From: Chloroflexota bacterium
Lineage (GTDB): Bacteria; Chloroflexota; Limnocylindria; Limnocylindrales; CSP1-4
Assembly (NCBI GenBank): GCA_017853275.1
Contig: JAFMJV010000011.1
Coordinates: 1-62,540 of the forward strand
Length of the DNA: 62,540 nt
Reading direction: 5' to 3'
The notes beneath the pieces are model-generated. The model ran no database searches. It was not told where the DNA came from and worked only from the letters and a program-made list of their open reading frames with translations. The translations under genes were made by a program, and so were the position numbers. Every line of letters starts with the position of its first letter. The stretch's first letter is position 1. Positions 43,479 through 52,634 of the stretch are shown piece by piece.

Positions 43479-43718
43479 ATGTCGACCCGGATCGCGCCAC
43501 CCGCCGCGCCGTCGCTCTCGTCCGAGGAGCTCGCCTGGGTGGGCACGGTCGCCGAGCGCTACGACGCCCTCGTCTTCCACTGGGTCGGGCCGCTCACGGG
43601 CTCGTACTTCTTCCTCATGCCGCGCCGCCTATGGCGCGTCCCGGGCGCTCCGCCGCCATCCGCCCGGGGCCGGGCCCCGCGGCGGCCCCGTGGAGGGGGC
43701 GAGGAACCGGGCGGGTGA
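43479..43718 (+). CDS. Small protein of unknown function leading the gal-glp operon
   Basis: 79 residues from ATG 43479 (an in-frame ATG at 43473 is also possible). AAAGG lies 6 nt upstream, and the TGA overlaps the galK GTG as GTGA, the coupling used throughout this operon, so the frame is probably translated. The first 50 residues look like an ordered domain with aromatic residues (LSSEELAWVGTVAERYDALV, FHWVGPLTGSYFF); the last 30 are Pro/Arg/Gly-rich. No signal peptide and no recognised family. Confidence 0.55.
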   Translation: MSTRIAPPAAPSLSSEELAWVGTVAERYDALVFHWVGPLTGSYFFLMPRRLWRVPGAPPPSARGRAPRRPRGGGEEPGG

Positions 43719-44917
43719 GCACGTCCGGGGGAAGCGCAGCATCCACGCTCATCGACCGTGCCACGCTCGGCGACCGGCTTGCCGCGCTGGACCCCGTCGC
43801 CGCGGCCGATCCCTCCACGATCCGGGCGGTCCGGGCGCCGGGTCGCGTCAACCTGATCGGCGAGCACACGGACTACAACGACGGCTTCGTCCTCCCGGCG
43901 GCGATCGATCTCGAGATCCGGATCGCCTATCGGCCCACGGATGACCGGCGGGTCGTCCTCGCGAGCGACGCCGACCCGATCCTCGCGGAGATCGACCTCG
44001 AAGCTCCGCCTCCGCCACGCGGAGACTGGACCGACTACGTCACGGGCACGGCGCTCGCGATGCGGGCTGCCGGGCTTCCCGTCACCGGGTTCCGGGGCGT
44101 CCTTGCGAGCACCGTTCCGGTCGGCGCCGGGCTTTCGTCGTCCGCGGCGCTCGAGCTCGCCGTCGCCTGGGCGCTCTCGGGCGAGGCGCCGCCGCGGATC
44201 GCCCCGCTCGACCTCGCGCGGATCGCGCAGCGCGCGGAGAACGAGCACGTCGGGGTCCGGTGCGGCCTCATGGACCAGTTCGCGTCCGCTTCCGGCCGGC
44301 CCGGGGCGGCCGTGCTCCTGGACTGCCGGACCCTCGCGTCGCGACCGGTCCCCCTCCCCGACGGCCTCGTGCTCGTCGTGGCCCATACGGGTCTGCCGCG
44401 CGCGCTCGGGGCCTCCGCGTACAACGAGCGGCGCGCCCAGTGCGAGGCCGCGGTCGCCACCCTGGCCCGGTACCGGCCGGGGATCGGCGCCCTCCGCGAC
44501 GTGGATGAGGCGCTGCTCGACGCGCACGCCGCAACGCTCGATCCGATCGTGCTGAAGAGGGCGCGCCATGTGGTCCGCGAGAACGCCCGCGTCCTTGCCG
44601 CGGAGCGGGCGCTCGGGGAGCGCGATCTGGGGACCGTGGCCCGTCTCTTCGCGGAGAGCCACGCCTCCCTGCGGGATGACTACGAGGTCAGCTGCCCGGA
44701 GCTCGACCTGCTCGTCGAGATCGCTGCGGGGTCCCCGGGCGTCCACGGATCCCGGATGACCGGCGCCGGCTTCGGCGGCTGCACGGTGACCCTCGCCGAG
44801 GCGGGTGCCGTGGACGCGCTGCGGATGCGCATCCTCGGCGAGTACGCGGACCGATCCGGACGCGAGCCGCGTGTCTGGACCGTGGACGCGGTGGCGGGGG
44901 CAGGCGAGCTCGCATGA
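43715..44917 (+). CDS. galK: Galactokinase
   Basis: Phosphorylates alpha-D-galactose to galactose-1-phosphate (Leloir pathway). GHMP kinase fold with the galactokinase signature GRVNLIGEHTDYNDG (43-57), the ATP loop PVGAGLSSSAALELAV and the third motif MTGAGFGGCTVTL. GTG 43715 gives 400 residues; longer open frame upstream belongs to the preceding gene region. It overlaps galT as ATGA. GalE and GalM are not in the window. Confidence 0.95.
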   Translation: MSTSGGSAASTLIDRATLGDRLAALDPVAAADPSTIRAVRAPGRVNLIGEHTDYNDGFVLPAAIDLEIRIAYRPTDDRRVVLASDADPILAEIDLEAPPPPRGDWTDYVTGTALAMRAAGLPVTGFRGVLASTVPVGAGLSSSAALELAVAWALSGEAPPRIAPLDLARIAQRAENEHVGVRCGLMDQFASASGRPGAAVLLDCRTLASRPVPLPDGLVLVVAHTGLPRALGASAYNERRAQCEAAVATLARYRPGIGALRDVDEALLDAHAATLDPIVLKRARHVVRENARVLAAERALGERDLGTVARLFAESHASLRDDYEVSCPELDLLVEIAAGSPGVHGSRMTGAGFGGCTVTLAEAGAVDALRMRILGEYADRSGREPRVWTVDAVAGAGELA

Positions 44918-45942
44918 GCCTTCCCCCGGCCATCGGCGCCGTCCCCCATCGCCGCCACGACCCGCTCCGCGACGAGTGGGTGCTCGTCTCCTCGGGCCGC
45001 ACCCGCCGGCCCTGGCAGGGCCGGCGTGAGGAGGCCGCCGCGGTCCGCCCGCCCGCCTACGACCCCACGTGCTACCTGTGCCCCGGCAACGAGCGGGCCG
45101 GCGGGGTGCGCAACCCTGCCTATCGGGGCACCTGGTCGTTCGAGAACGACTTCGCCGCGCTGCGCCCGGAGACGCCCCCCGGCGCCTGGTCGCAGGGTCT
45201 CCTGCGCGCCGAGGCCGAGGCAGGGAGCTGTCGCGTGCTGTGCTACTCCCCCCACCATGACCGGACCCTCGGATCGCTCGCACCTGCCGAGGTCCGCGCG
45301 GTCGTCGATCGCTGGGCGGAGGAGAGCGCGACGCTCGGGGAGCGCTGGCCGTGGGTCCAGGTCTTCGAGAACCGCGGTCCGGAGATGGGCGCCTCCAACC
45401 CCCACCCCCACGGCCAGATCTGGGCAGGCGAGGCCCTCCCGCGGGACGCGGTGCGCGAGGACCGGACGCAACGGGAGCATCGGGAGCGGACGGGGAGCCT
45501 GCTCCTCCGCGACGTGCTCGACCAGGAAGCCGGCGGGCCGCGGATCGTGGACGAGAACGACGGGTGGGTCGTGCTCGTCCCCTTCTGGGCGACCTGGCCC
45601 TACGAGATCCTCCTCCTGCCCCGCTTCCCGGCCGCCCGTCTTCCCGAGCTCTCCGGGGAGCAGCGCGATGCGCTCGGCCGGATCGTGCGCGCCCTCTACC
45701 GCCGCTACGACGCGCTCTTCGGCCGCCCCCTCCCCTTCTCCTTCGGCTGGCACCAGGCCCCGTTCGGCCGGGATGGCGCGCACTGGCTTCTCCACGCGCA
45801 TGCCTTCCCGCCGCTCCTGGGACCCGACGTGCGCAAGTTCATGGTCGGCTACGAGCTCCTCTCGGAGGCGCAGCGCGATCTCGATCCGGAGACGGCGGCC
45901 GAGCGGCTGCGTGCCGTCGATCCGGGAGAGCGCGCGGGATGA
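44914..45942 (+). CDS. galT: Galactose-1-phosphate uridylyltransferase
   Basis: Transfers UMP from UDP-glucose to galactose-1-phosphate. The 342-residue HIT-superfamily protein has RHDPLRDEWVLVSSGRTRRP, zinc cysteines in CYLCPGN, FENDFAAL, the active-site NPHPHGQIW with the nucleophilic His, and the second domain HWLLHAHAFPPLL. All catalytic residues look present. Overlaps glpD as ATGA. Confidence 0.96.
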   Translation: MSLPPAIGAVPHRRHDPLRDEWVLVSSGRTRRPWQGRREEAAAVRPPAYDPTCYLCPGNERAGGVRNPAYRGTWSFENDFAALRPETPPGAWSQGLLRAEAEAGSCRVLCYSPHHDRTLGSLAPAEVRAVVDRWAEESATLGERWPWVQVFENRGPEMGASNPHPHGQIWAGEALPRDAVREDRTQREHRERTGSLLLRDVLDQEAGGPRIVDENDGWVVLVPFWATWPYEILLLPRFPAARLPELSGEQRDALGRIVRALYRRYDALFGRPLPFSFGWHQAPFGRDGAHWLLHAHAFPPLLGPDVRKFMVGYELLSEAQRDLDPETAAERLRAVDPGERAG

Positions 45943-47567
45943 GCGACCCGATCGCCGAGCGCGAGGCATCGCTCCGGCGGCTTGCCGATACGCGTTGGCC
46001 CTTGCTCATCGTGGGCGGCGGGATCGTGGGGACCGGGGCACTCCTTGACGCCGCGTCCCGCGGGATCGGGGCCGCGTGCATCGAGCAGGAGGACCTCGCC
46101 GTCGGGACCTCATCGCGCTCGTCCCGCCTCATCCACGGGGGCCTGCGCTACCTGGAGCGGATGGAGATCCGCCTCGTGCGCGAGGCGCTCGCGGAACGCG
46201 GGCGGCTGCTGCGTCTGGCGCCGCACCTCGTCACCCTCCAGCCCTTCCTCTTCCCCCTCTACGGGCCACCGGTCCTCCCGCGCCTCTTCTACGGGGCGGG
46301 GCTGACCTTCTACGACCTCCTCGGCGCTGCGGCGGATGGCGGACGCTCCCGGCATCTCGGTCGTGGCGCCACGCTGGCCGACGCTCCAGCCCTGCGCCCC
46401 GGCGGGCTGCGTGGCGCCATCCGCTACCACGACGGGGTCGAGGACGATGCCCGCCTCGTCATCGCGGTCGCGCGCACCGCGATCCGGCAGGGCGCCACGC
46501 TCGCCACCCGGGTGCGCGCCACGGGCCTCCTCACCGGGACGGACGGGAAGGTCGCCGGGATCCGCGCCGTGGACCGGGAGACCGGCCGCGAGCTCGAGAT
46601 CCGCGCGGATGCCGTCCTGGACGCCACGGGCGTCTGGATGGGGCGGACCGACGCGCCCCTCGGCGGCTCGCGCGTTCCCATCGTGCCCAGCCGCGGGACC
46701 CACCTCATCGTCCCCCGCGAGCGGATCGCCGCAGCCGGTGGCGTCACCCTGCGGATCCCAGGCAAGGTCCTCTTCCTCATCCCGTGGCCCGGCTCCTGGA
46801 TCATCGGGACCACGGACGAGCCGGACAGCGGGCCCCCCGACCACCCGGCCCCCACGCATCACGAGGTTCGCAACCTCCTCGAGACGGTGAACCGGTTCCT
46901 CGACGTCGACCTGGGTGAGAAGGACGTTCTCGGCACCTACACCGGGCTCCGCCCGCTCGTGGGCGCTCCCGGGGCGGGTGGGACGGTGCGCGTCAGCCGG
47001 GAGCACCGGATCGGCCGGGAGGAGAACGGGCTGACGCGGATCTCCGGCGGGAAGTACACGACCTACCGGCTGATGGCCGAGCAGGCGGTCGATGCCGCGC
47101 TCCCCGGCGGCGCCGCGCGCTCCGGGACCGCCGGCCTCCGGCTCGTCGGCGCGCTCACCCCCGCGGAGATGGGTCCCCTCGCGGATCGGATCGCGGCCGA
47201 GACCGGCCTCGACCGCGCGCGGTGCGCGATGCTCGTGGCCCGCCACGGCACCGAGGCACCGGAGGTGGTCGCGCTGGGCCGCTCCCTCGGTCTCCTCCGG
47301 CCGCTGGGGGGTTCGCTCCACCTCGAGGCCGAGGTCGCCTGGGCGGTGCGCGAGGAGCTCGCCGGCTCGATCGAGGACATCCTGTCGCGACGGATGCGCC
47401 TCTCCATGCTCCTCGCCGATCGCGGTGCGGCCATCGCGGACCGGGTGGACGAGATCGCGGGCGCCGAGCTCGGCTGGGATGTCGCAGGCCGCGGGGAGCG
47501 TGTTGCCAGCTACCTCGCCGCGGCCCGGCGCGAGCATGATCTCCCCTCCCCCGAGGCGCGGGGGTGA
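45939..47567 (+). CDS. glpD: Glycerol-3-phosphate dehydrogenase (FAD, GlpD)
   Basis: Membrane-associated flavoenzyme oxidising glycerol-3-phosphate to dihydroxyacetone phosphate and passing electrons to quinone. The 542-residue protein has the FAD motif IVGGGIVGTG (24-33), TSSRSSRLIHGGLRYLE, YHDGVEDDARL, the substrate-side DATGVW and GGKYTTYRLMAE, and a C-terminal helical domain. ATG 45939 fixed by ATGA overlap with galT. Pairs with glpK for glycerol use. Confidence 0.95.
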   Translation: MSDPIAEREASLRRLADTRWPLLIVGGGIVGTGALLDAASRGIGAACIEQEDLAVGTSSRSSRLIHGGLRYLERMEIRLVREALAERGRLLRLAPHLVTLQPFLFPLYGPPVLPRLFYGAGLTFYDLLGAAADGGRSRHLGRGATLADAPALRPGGLRGAIRYHDGVEDDARLVIAVARTAIRQGATLATRVRATGLLTGTDGKVAGIRAVDRETGRELEIRADAVLDATGVWMGRTDAPLGGSRVPIVPSRGTHLIVPRERIAAAGGVTLRIPGKVLFLIPWPGSWIIGTTDEPDSGPPDHPAPTHHEVRNLLETVNRFLDVDLGEKDVLGTYTGLRPLVGAPGAGGTVRVSREHRIGREENGLTRISGGKYTTYRLMAEQAVDAALPGGAARSGTAGLRLVGALTPAEMGPLADRIAAETGLDRARCAMLVARHGTEAPEVVALGRSLGLLRPLGGSLHLEAEVAWAVREELAGSIEDILSRRMRLSMLLADRGAAIADRVDEIAGAELGWDVAGRGERVASYLAAARREHDLPSPEARG

Positions 47568-49075
47568 GCGAGCGGCTCGTCCTCGCCCTCGACCAGGGGA
47601 CGACCTCGTCGCGGGCGATCCTCTTCGGCGCGGACGCGCGGCCCGTGGGCAGCGACCAGCGCGAGATCGCGCAGTCGTATCCGGTCCCGGGGCACGTGGA
47701 GCACGATCCGGAGGAGATCTGGGAGAGCCAACTCGCCACGGCGCGCGGGTCGCTGGCCCGGGCGGGGCGCGCTGCCGCGGATGTCGCCGCGATCGGCATC
47801 ACGAACCAGCGCGAGACGACGATCGTGTGGGACCGGGAGACGGGTGCTCCGGTCGCGCCGGCGATCGTCTGGCAGAGCCGGGTCACCGCCCCGGCCTGCG
47901 CGGCCCTCCGCGCGGCCGGCCACGAGGAACGCTTCCGGTCGGTCACCGGGCTCCCGCTCGACGCCTACTTCGCCGGCCCCAAGATCGCGCACATCCTGGA
48001 CGGCACGCCGGGGCTGCGGCGCCGGGCCGAGGCCGGCGAGCTCGCAGCGGGGACCGTGGACAGCTGGCTCCTCTGGCGGCTCACCGGGGGGCACGTCCAC
48101 GCCACGGATGTCTCGAACGCCGCGCGGACGCTCCTCATGGACCTGCGCACGCTCGGCTGGGATGCCGCGCTGTGCGAGCTCGTGGGCGTGCCTCCTGTGG
48201 TCCTCCCGGAGATCCGCTCCTCCTCCGAGGTCTTCGGCGTGACGGACGGTGCGCTCCTCGGGGCGGAGATCCCGATCGCCGGGATCGCCGGCGACCAGCA
48301 GGCCGCGACCTTCGGCCAGGCCTGCCACACCCCCGGGATGGCGAAGGCGACGCTCGGCACCGGGGCCTTCCTCCTGCGCAACACGGGCGAGCGGATCATC
48401 CCGTCGGCGCACGGCTCCCTCACCACCGTCCTGTGGCAGCTCGGGCCCGGCGCCGAGCCGGCCTATGCGCTGGAAGGCGCCGTCTTCATCGCGGGTGCGG
48501 TGGTCCAGTGGCTGCGGGACGGTCTCCGGGCGATCGGAAGCTCCCGGGACGTGGAGGCGCTTGCTGCGGAGGGGCCGCCCGAGGAGGGTCTCTACCTCGT
48601 TCCGGCCTTCACGGGGCTTGGGGGACCGCACTGGGACCCCGATGCACGCGGCCTGCTCATCGGGATCACACGCGGCACGGGGCTCCCCCAGATCGCCCGC
48701 GCCGCGGTCGCCTCGATCGCGCTCCAGGTGCGCGATGTCCTCGAGGCGATGGCGGGCGATGCGGGTGCCCCGCTCGGCGCGCTGCGCGTGGACGGGGGCG
48801 CCGCCGCGAACGACGCGCTCCTCCAGCTCCACGCGGATCTCCTCGGTGTTCCGGTGGAGCGGCCCACGGTCACCGAGACGACCGCTCTCGGGGCTGCCTT
48901 CCTCGCCGGGCTGGCGACCGGCGTGTGGGGGTCGCCGGCCGAGATCGCCGCCACCTGGCGGCTCGATCGGCGCTTCCTCCCAACGATGGCCGAGGATGAG
49001 CGCCGGCGCCTTGTCGCCGGCTGGCATGCCGCGGTCCGGCGCTCGCTCGGCTGGGAGCGCGACCGGCGCGCCTGA
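47564..49075 (+). CDS. glpK: Glycerol kinase
   Basis: FGGY kinase phosphorylating glycerol. 503 residues with ALDQGTTSSRAILF at the N-terminus, ITNQRETTIVWDRETG, WQSR, TDVSNAARTLL, GDQQAATFGQ and the ATP-binding TETTALGAAFLAG region. Glycerol-pocket residues of the family (QRE, W, D in GDQQ) are visible. GTG overlap with glpD. No glpF facilitator in the operon. A strong hairpin follows. Confidence 0.97.
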   Translation: MSERLVLALDQGTTSSRAILFGADARPVGSDQREIAQSYPVPGHVEHDPEEIWESQLATARGSLARAGRAAADVAAIGITNQRETTIVWDRETGAPVAPAIVWQSRVTAPACAALRAAGHEERFRSVTGLPLDAYFAGPKIAHILDGTPGLRRRAEAGELAAGTVDSWLLWRLTGGHVHATDVSNAARTLLMDLRTLGWDAALCELVGVPPVVLPEIRSSSEVFGVTDGALLGAEIPIAGIAGDQQAATFGQACHTPGMAKATLGTGAFLLRNTGERIIPSAHGSLTTVLWQLGPGAEPAYALEGAVFIAGAVVQWLRDGLRAIGSSRDVEALAAEGPPEEGLYLVPAFTGLGGPHWDPDARGLLIGITRGTGLPQIARAAVASIALQVRDVLEAMAGDAGAPLGALRVDGGAAANDALLQLHADLLGVPVERPTVTETTALGAAFLAGLATGVWGSPAEIAATWRLDRRFLPTMAEDERRRLVAGWHAAVRRSLGWERDRRA

Positions 49076-49084
49076 CCCGGAACG

Positions 49085-49116
49085 GATCGACCCCCCGGTC
49101 ACCCGGGGGGTCGATC
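49085..49116. terminator. Bidirectional hairpin between glpK and the DUF4397 gene
   Basis: Perfect 14-bp inverted repeat: GATCGACCCCCCGG (49085-49098), loop TCAC, CCGGGGGGTCGATC (49103-49116). It sits between convergent stops at 49075 and 49150 and can fold in both transcripts. No U-run on either side, so it may stop polymerase with Rho or simply protect 3' ends. Confidence 0.7.
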
Positions 49117-49149
49117 GCATGGTCTTCGCGGGGGGCCCGAGCCCCGGGA

Positions 49150-49857
49150 TCAGGGGTAGACGAAGGTGTCGCTGTAGATGATCGTGCGGTAGTTCTCCGC
49201 CTTCGTGCCGATGACGATCACCTGGTAGCTGTGGTTGGAGAGGAAGGTCGCCACCTGCGGCTGGATCACCGGGTTGCCGGTCGCGGACGCGAGCGCCGCG
49301 AGGATGTACAGACCACCGTCTCCCGGCAGGGGGAGCGTCGTCTCCCCGCGACCGAGGCCGAGCGCGACCGGTCCGGCGGTGGGGTACTCGTTGATCGCCG
49401 CAGCCCACACGTCCACGCGCGGCGCCTTGGCGGCATGGGTGACCTGGAGATAGATCGGATCCGCCGGCCCCACGTAGCCCTCGCGGAAGTTCACCCACTT
49501 CATCGTTACGGGCTTGCCGGACTCGAGGGCGAAGAGGATGGAGACACTCTTGGATCCCGACATCACGACGCTGGCGCGCGCGATGAGCTCACCGGTGCAG
49601 TCCCCGCCGGAACGGGCGCGGGCCTGGATCAGGTGACGACCATCCTCGAGGTCGTACCGGAAGGAACGACCGTAGTTGAAGACCTTCCGAACGGCGACCC
49701 CGTCGATGCACACCTCGACCGTGGCATCGGGGATCCCGTGGGAGATCCAGACGTGGGGGGACTCGGGCTGGGCACCGGCAGCGACCGGCGGCGCGCCCGC
49801 GGAGAGGGCTGCCAGCGCCAGCGAGAGCGTGACGGCGACCCTGCGCGTGATCCTCAT
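49150..49857 (-). CDS. Secreted DUF4397-domain protein
   Basis: 235 residues with a Sec signal peptide (MRITRR, hydrophobic core, cleavage near AAGA at about 26-29). The rest follows the DUF4397 pattern: SHGIPDATVEVCIDG, FRYDLEDGRHLIQARA, VNFREGYVGPADPIYLQVTHAA and PRVDVWAA, a beta-sandwich repeated twice. Two Cys (about residues 50 and 88) could form a disulfide. Such proteins are extracellular or wall-associated with unknown function. GGAGGT lies 8 nt before the ATG. It is downstream of, but 96 nt apart from, the amidohydrolase. Confidence 0.82.
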   Translation of the reverse strand: MRITRRVAVTLSLALAALSAGAPPVAAGAQPESPHVWISHGIPDATVEVCIDGVAVRKVFNYGRSFRYDLEDGRHLIQARARSGGDCTGELIARASVVMSGSKSVSILFALESGKPVTMKWVNFREGYVGPADPIYLQVTHAAKAPRVDVWAAAINEYPTAGPVALGLGRGETTLPLPGDGGLYILAALASATGNPVIQPQVATFLSNHSYQVIVIGTKAENYRTIIYSDTFVYP

Positions 49858-49953
49858 GGATATGACCTCCTGCGATCGTTCTGCGCCGCAACACGGCAGC
49901 GACGTGGGGGGATGCTGCCACAGATCACCGAGCCGTGAGGGCCGGAGGGCACA

Positions 49954-51633
49954 TCACCCGGGGTCTGCACCGCCTGCCGTCCAGGCCGGCTCCCCGTCCA
50001 CGAAGGTGATCGACGGCCGGCAGGTGGCGAGCGCGCCCCCGGGCCGGACCTTCTCGCGGAGCGCCGCCAGGGGGATGACGATCGCATCCGCCCGGTCGCC
50101 CACCCTCAGCCTCCCCTCGTCCCGGACGCCGAGCGAGCGCGGAGCCCCACGGGTCGCCGCCCGGAGCGCCGCGCTCAGCGGGAGCGCGTGGTGCGCTGCG
50201 AGCGGGCGGTCATCGCCTCCCACGCGGTGGACGGACGCCGCGATCCCGGGCCACGGATCCGGCGGCTCCACGGGGGCGTCCGTGCCGAAGGCGATCACGC
50301 CGCCGGCCCGCGCCAACGGGCTCAGCGGGAAGGCGCCCTCGGTTCGCCCTCCCCAGGCGGCCCGTGCGGCCGGGGCGTCCGTGATGAGATGGCAGGGTTG
50401 CACGGAGGCGACCACCCCGAGCGCCGCGAACCGCTCCCGGTCGGCGCGAGCGACGAGCTGCGCATGCTCGATCCGGTGCGTCGCCCCACCCACGCGCGGC
50501 AGGTCCGCGAGGAGATCGAGCGCCACCCGCACGGCGCGGTCGCCGATGGCGTGGGCCTGGGTGGCGATCCCGGCCTGCGCGGCGCGGCCGGCCAGGCGTG
50601 CGAGCTCGGCGGGCTCATGGAGGAGGAGGCCGATCGGCCCCACGGCCGGGGGCCCCGCCGGATCATCGTCTTCCCACGGGGCGAGGAGAGCTGCCGTCCG
50701 GGAGCCGAGGGATCCGTCCGTGAAGAGCTTCAGCCAGCCGTCGCGGTAGCGTGCGGCCCGCCCCTCCGTCTCGCCTCGGCCCGTGCGAAAGCCCGATGCG
50801 ATCGCGATCTCCAGCTGCTCGGCACGGATCGACCCGACGACGCGCAGGGGAAGCAGACCCTCGGCCGCCAGCCGGCGGTAGAGCTCCGGTCCACCTGCGA
50901 GATCGGGACCCGGCACGACCTCCCCGGGATCGTGGACCGTGGTGATCCCGAGGGCGAGGAGCGTGGCCGCGTACCGCCGCACCGCCGCCTCCCGGACCGC
51001 GCCACCGGGGCGCGGGATCGCCGGGTCCACGAGGGTCGCCGCCTCCTCGAGCAGGACGCCCGTCGCGTCCCCGTGCGCATCCCGCACGATCCGCCCTCCC
51101 GGCGGGTCGGTGGTCCCTACCCCGATCGCCGCCATGCGCATCGCCGTCGCGCTCACCCAGCGCCCATGGTGATCCGCGGACCAGAGCGCGACGGGCCGGC
51201 CGGGCGTCACCCGCTCCAGGTCATCGGCGCAGGGCGATCGCCCCAGGGCGTCGAGCGACCAACCCGCCCCCAGCAGCCACCCGTCCGTGTCGCCCCTGGC
51301 CCGGAGGCGCGCATCCGCCGCAGCGAGCGCGGCGAGCACCGTGTCCGGGCCCCGCAGGCCGCGCAGATCGACCTGCTCGGCGGCCAGGGCCGCGTCCACC
51401 AGATGGAGATGCGCGTCCGCGATGCCCGGGAGGAGGAGGTGATCGGGCGGGATCCGGGTGATCGCCGTCCGCGCGCCGCGGAGAGCGCCGAGCTCCGACG
51501 CCGGACCCGTGGCCACGACGCGGCCGTCCCGGATCGCGATCCCCTCGCTCCAGCGGCGGCCGGCGCCACCCGGCTCGAGGAGGACCGGCCCGAGGATGAT
51601 CCGGTCCGCCGGTCCGTGGCCCGGCCCGATCAC
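49954..51633 (-). CDS. YtcJ-like amidohydrolase
   Basis: Metal-dependent amidohydrolase 3 family (YtcJ). The 559-residue protein has the N-terminal composite domain, metal motif DAHLHL after LLLPGIA, the YtcJ KLFTDGSLGSRTA segment, QAHAIGDRAV, the HRIEHAQL motif and FGTDAPVEPPDPW, then the closing composite domain (LRVGDRADAIVI). No signal peptide, cytosolic. Substrates of this family are poorly known (amides, N-acyl compounds). GTG start overlaps the asparaginase stop as GTGA, linking it to amide metabolism. Confidence 0.9.
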   Translation of the reverse strand: MIGPGHGPADRIILGPVLLEPGGAGRRWSEGIAIRDGRVVATGPASELGALRGARTAITRIPPDHLLLPGIADAHLHLVDAALAAEQVDLRGLRGPDTVLAALAAADARLRARGDTDGWLLGAGWSLDALGRSPCADDLERVTPGRPVALWSADHHGRWVSATAMRMAAIGVGTTDPPGGRIVRDAHGDATGVLLEEAATLVDPAIPRPGGAVREAAVRRYAATLLALGITTVHDPGEVVPGPDLAGGPELYRRLAAEGLLPLRVVGSIRAEQLEIAIASGFRTGRGETEGRAARYRDGWLKLFTDGSLGSRTAALLAPWEDDDPAGPPAVGPIGLLLHEPAELARLAGRAAQAGIATQAHAIGDRAVRVALDLLADLPRVGGATHRIEHAQLVARADRERFAALGVVASVQPCHLITDAPAARAAWGGRTEGAFPLSPLARAGGVIAFGTDAPVEPPDPWPGIAASVHRVGGDDRPLAAHHALPLSAALRAATRGAPRSLGVRDEGRLRVGDRADAIVIPLAALREKVRPGGALATCRPSITFVDGEPAWTAGGADPG

Positions 51634-52634
51634 ACCGGGGGGCCGGCGAGCAGCCGTGCGAGCTCGCTTCCGTGCAGCCCGGCCCCCAGACCGAGCGCGA
51701 GCGCGATCCGCGCCTTGGAGGGAACGAGCGTGCCGCAGGGAAGCGCACCGGCGGCACGCCAGCGGGCGCCCGCCCCGGGGAAGCCATACGCGCCGCTCGC
51801 ATGGCCGGCCGCCACGCGCGAGGCATGGACGACCGGCAGCCCCGCCGCCATCGCTTCCTCCGCGGCGGCGAGGATGTCCGGGTCGCCGTTTCCCGTCCCG
51901 GTGAGGGCCACCACGATCCCACGGGCGCCGGCAGCGATCGCCCAGCGGAGGGGCGCTCCATCCATCGCCGCCGTGACGGTGACGATGGGGATCGGGCCCG
52001 GGACCGACGGCGGCAGAGCACCGAGCCGGCGCCGCGGACCTCGCGCCCGATCGAGGTGGACGATGGCGCCCTCCACCCGACCGATCGGTCCGAGGTTCGG
52101 CGCGCGGAAGGTGTCCACGGCGTGGGTATGCGTCTTCAGCGCGTCATCCGCCGGCAGGATCGTCCCGTCCAGGACCACGAGGCAGCCGGCATCCCGCAAC
52201 CGGGGATCGGCCGCCACGCGCACCGCGGCCGTCAGGTTCGCCGGCCCATCCCAGGCCGGATCGCCCGCGTTCCGCATCGCCCCGGTGACCACGACAGGTG
52301 GGCCGTCCCCGGAGAGGAGATCCCAGGCGAAGGCCGTCTCCTCGATGACATCGGTCCCCTGCACCACCACCACACCCGCCACCTCCGGGTCCGCCTGAGC
52401 CTCCCGGATGCGCGTCGCGATGTCGAGGATCTGCGGGAACCCGAGATGCGATGCGGGGACGAGGCCCCAGTCGACCGCCTCGAGCTCGGCGATCCCGTCC
52501 AGGCCGGGCGTCCGCTCCAGGATCCGGGCCCCGGAGAGGGCGGGGACGGCGGCACCGGTGACGGGATCGGGGAGCATGGAGATCGTCCCGCCGGTGAAGA
52601 TCACCCGGACGCGGGGCAGCGCAGGCGCGCTCAT
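51630..52634 (-). CDS. L-asparaginase family protein
   Basis: Hydrolyses asparagine (possibly glutamine) to the acid and ammonia. The 334-residue protein has VIFTGGTIS with the nucleophilic Thr (about T15), the second active-site motif VVVQGTDVIEETAF with Thr-Asp, and GAMRNAGDPAWDGP. No signal peptide, so a cytosolic type I form is likely. ATG 52634 overlaps the MFS stop as ATGA. Its place between a peptidase operon and an amidohydrolase suggests use of amides released from peptides. Confidence 0.9.
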   Translation of the reverse strand: MSAPALPRVRVIFTGGTISMLPDPVTGAAVPALSGARILERTPGLDGIAELEAVDWGLVPASHLGFPQILDIATRIREAQADPEVAGVVVVQGTDVIEETAFAWDLLSGDGPPVVVTGAMRNAGDPAWDGPANLTAAVRVAADPRLRDAGCLVVLDGTILPADDALKTHTHAVDTFRAPNLGPIGRVEGAIVHLDRARGPRRRLGALPPSVPGPIPIVTVTAAMDGAPLRWAIAAGARGIVVALTGTGNGDPDILAAAEEAMAAGLPVVHASRVAAGHASGAYGFPGAGARWRAAGALPCGTLVPSKARIALALGLGAGLHGSELARLLAGPPV

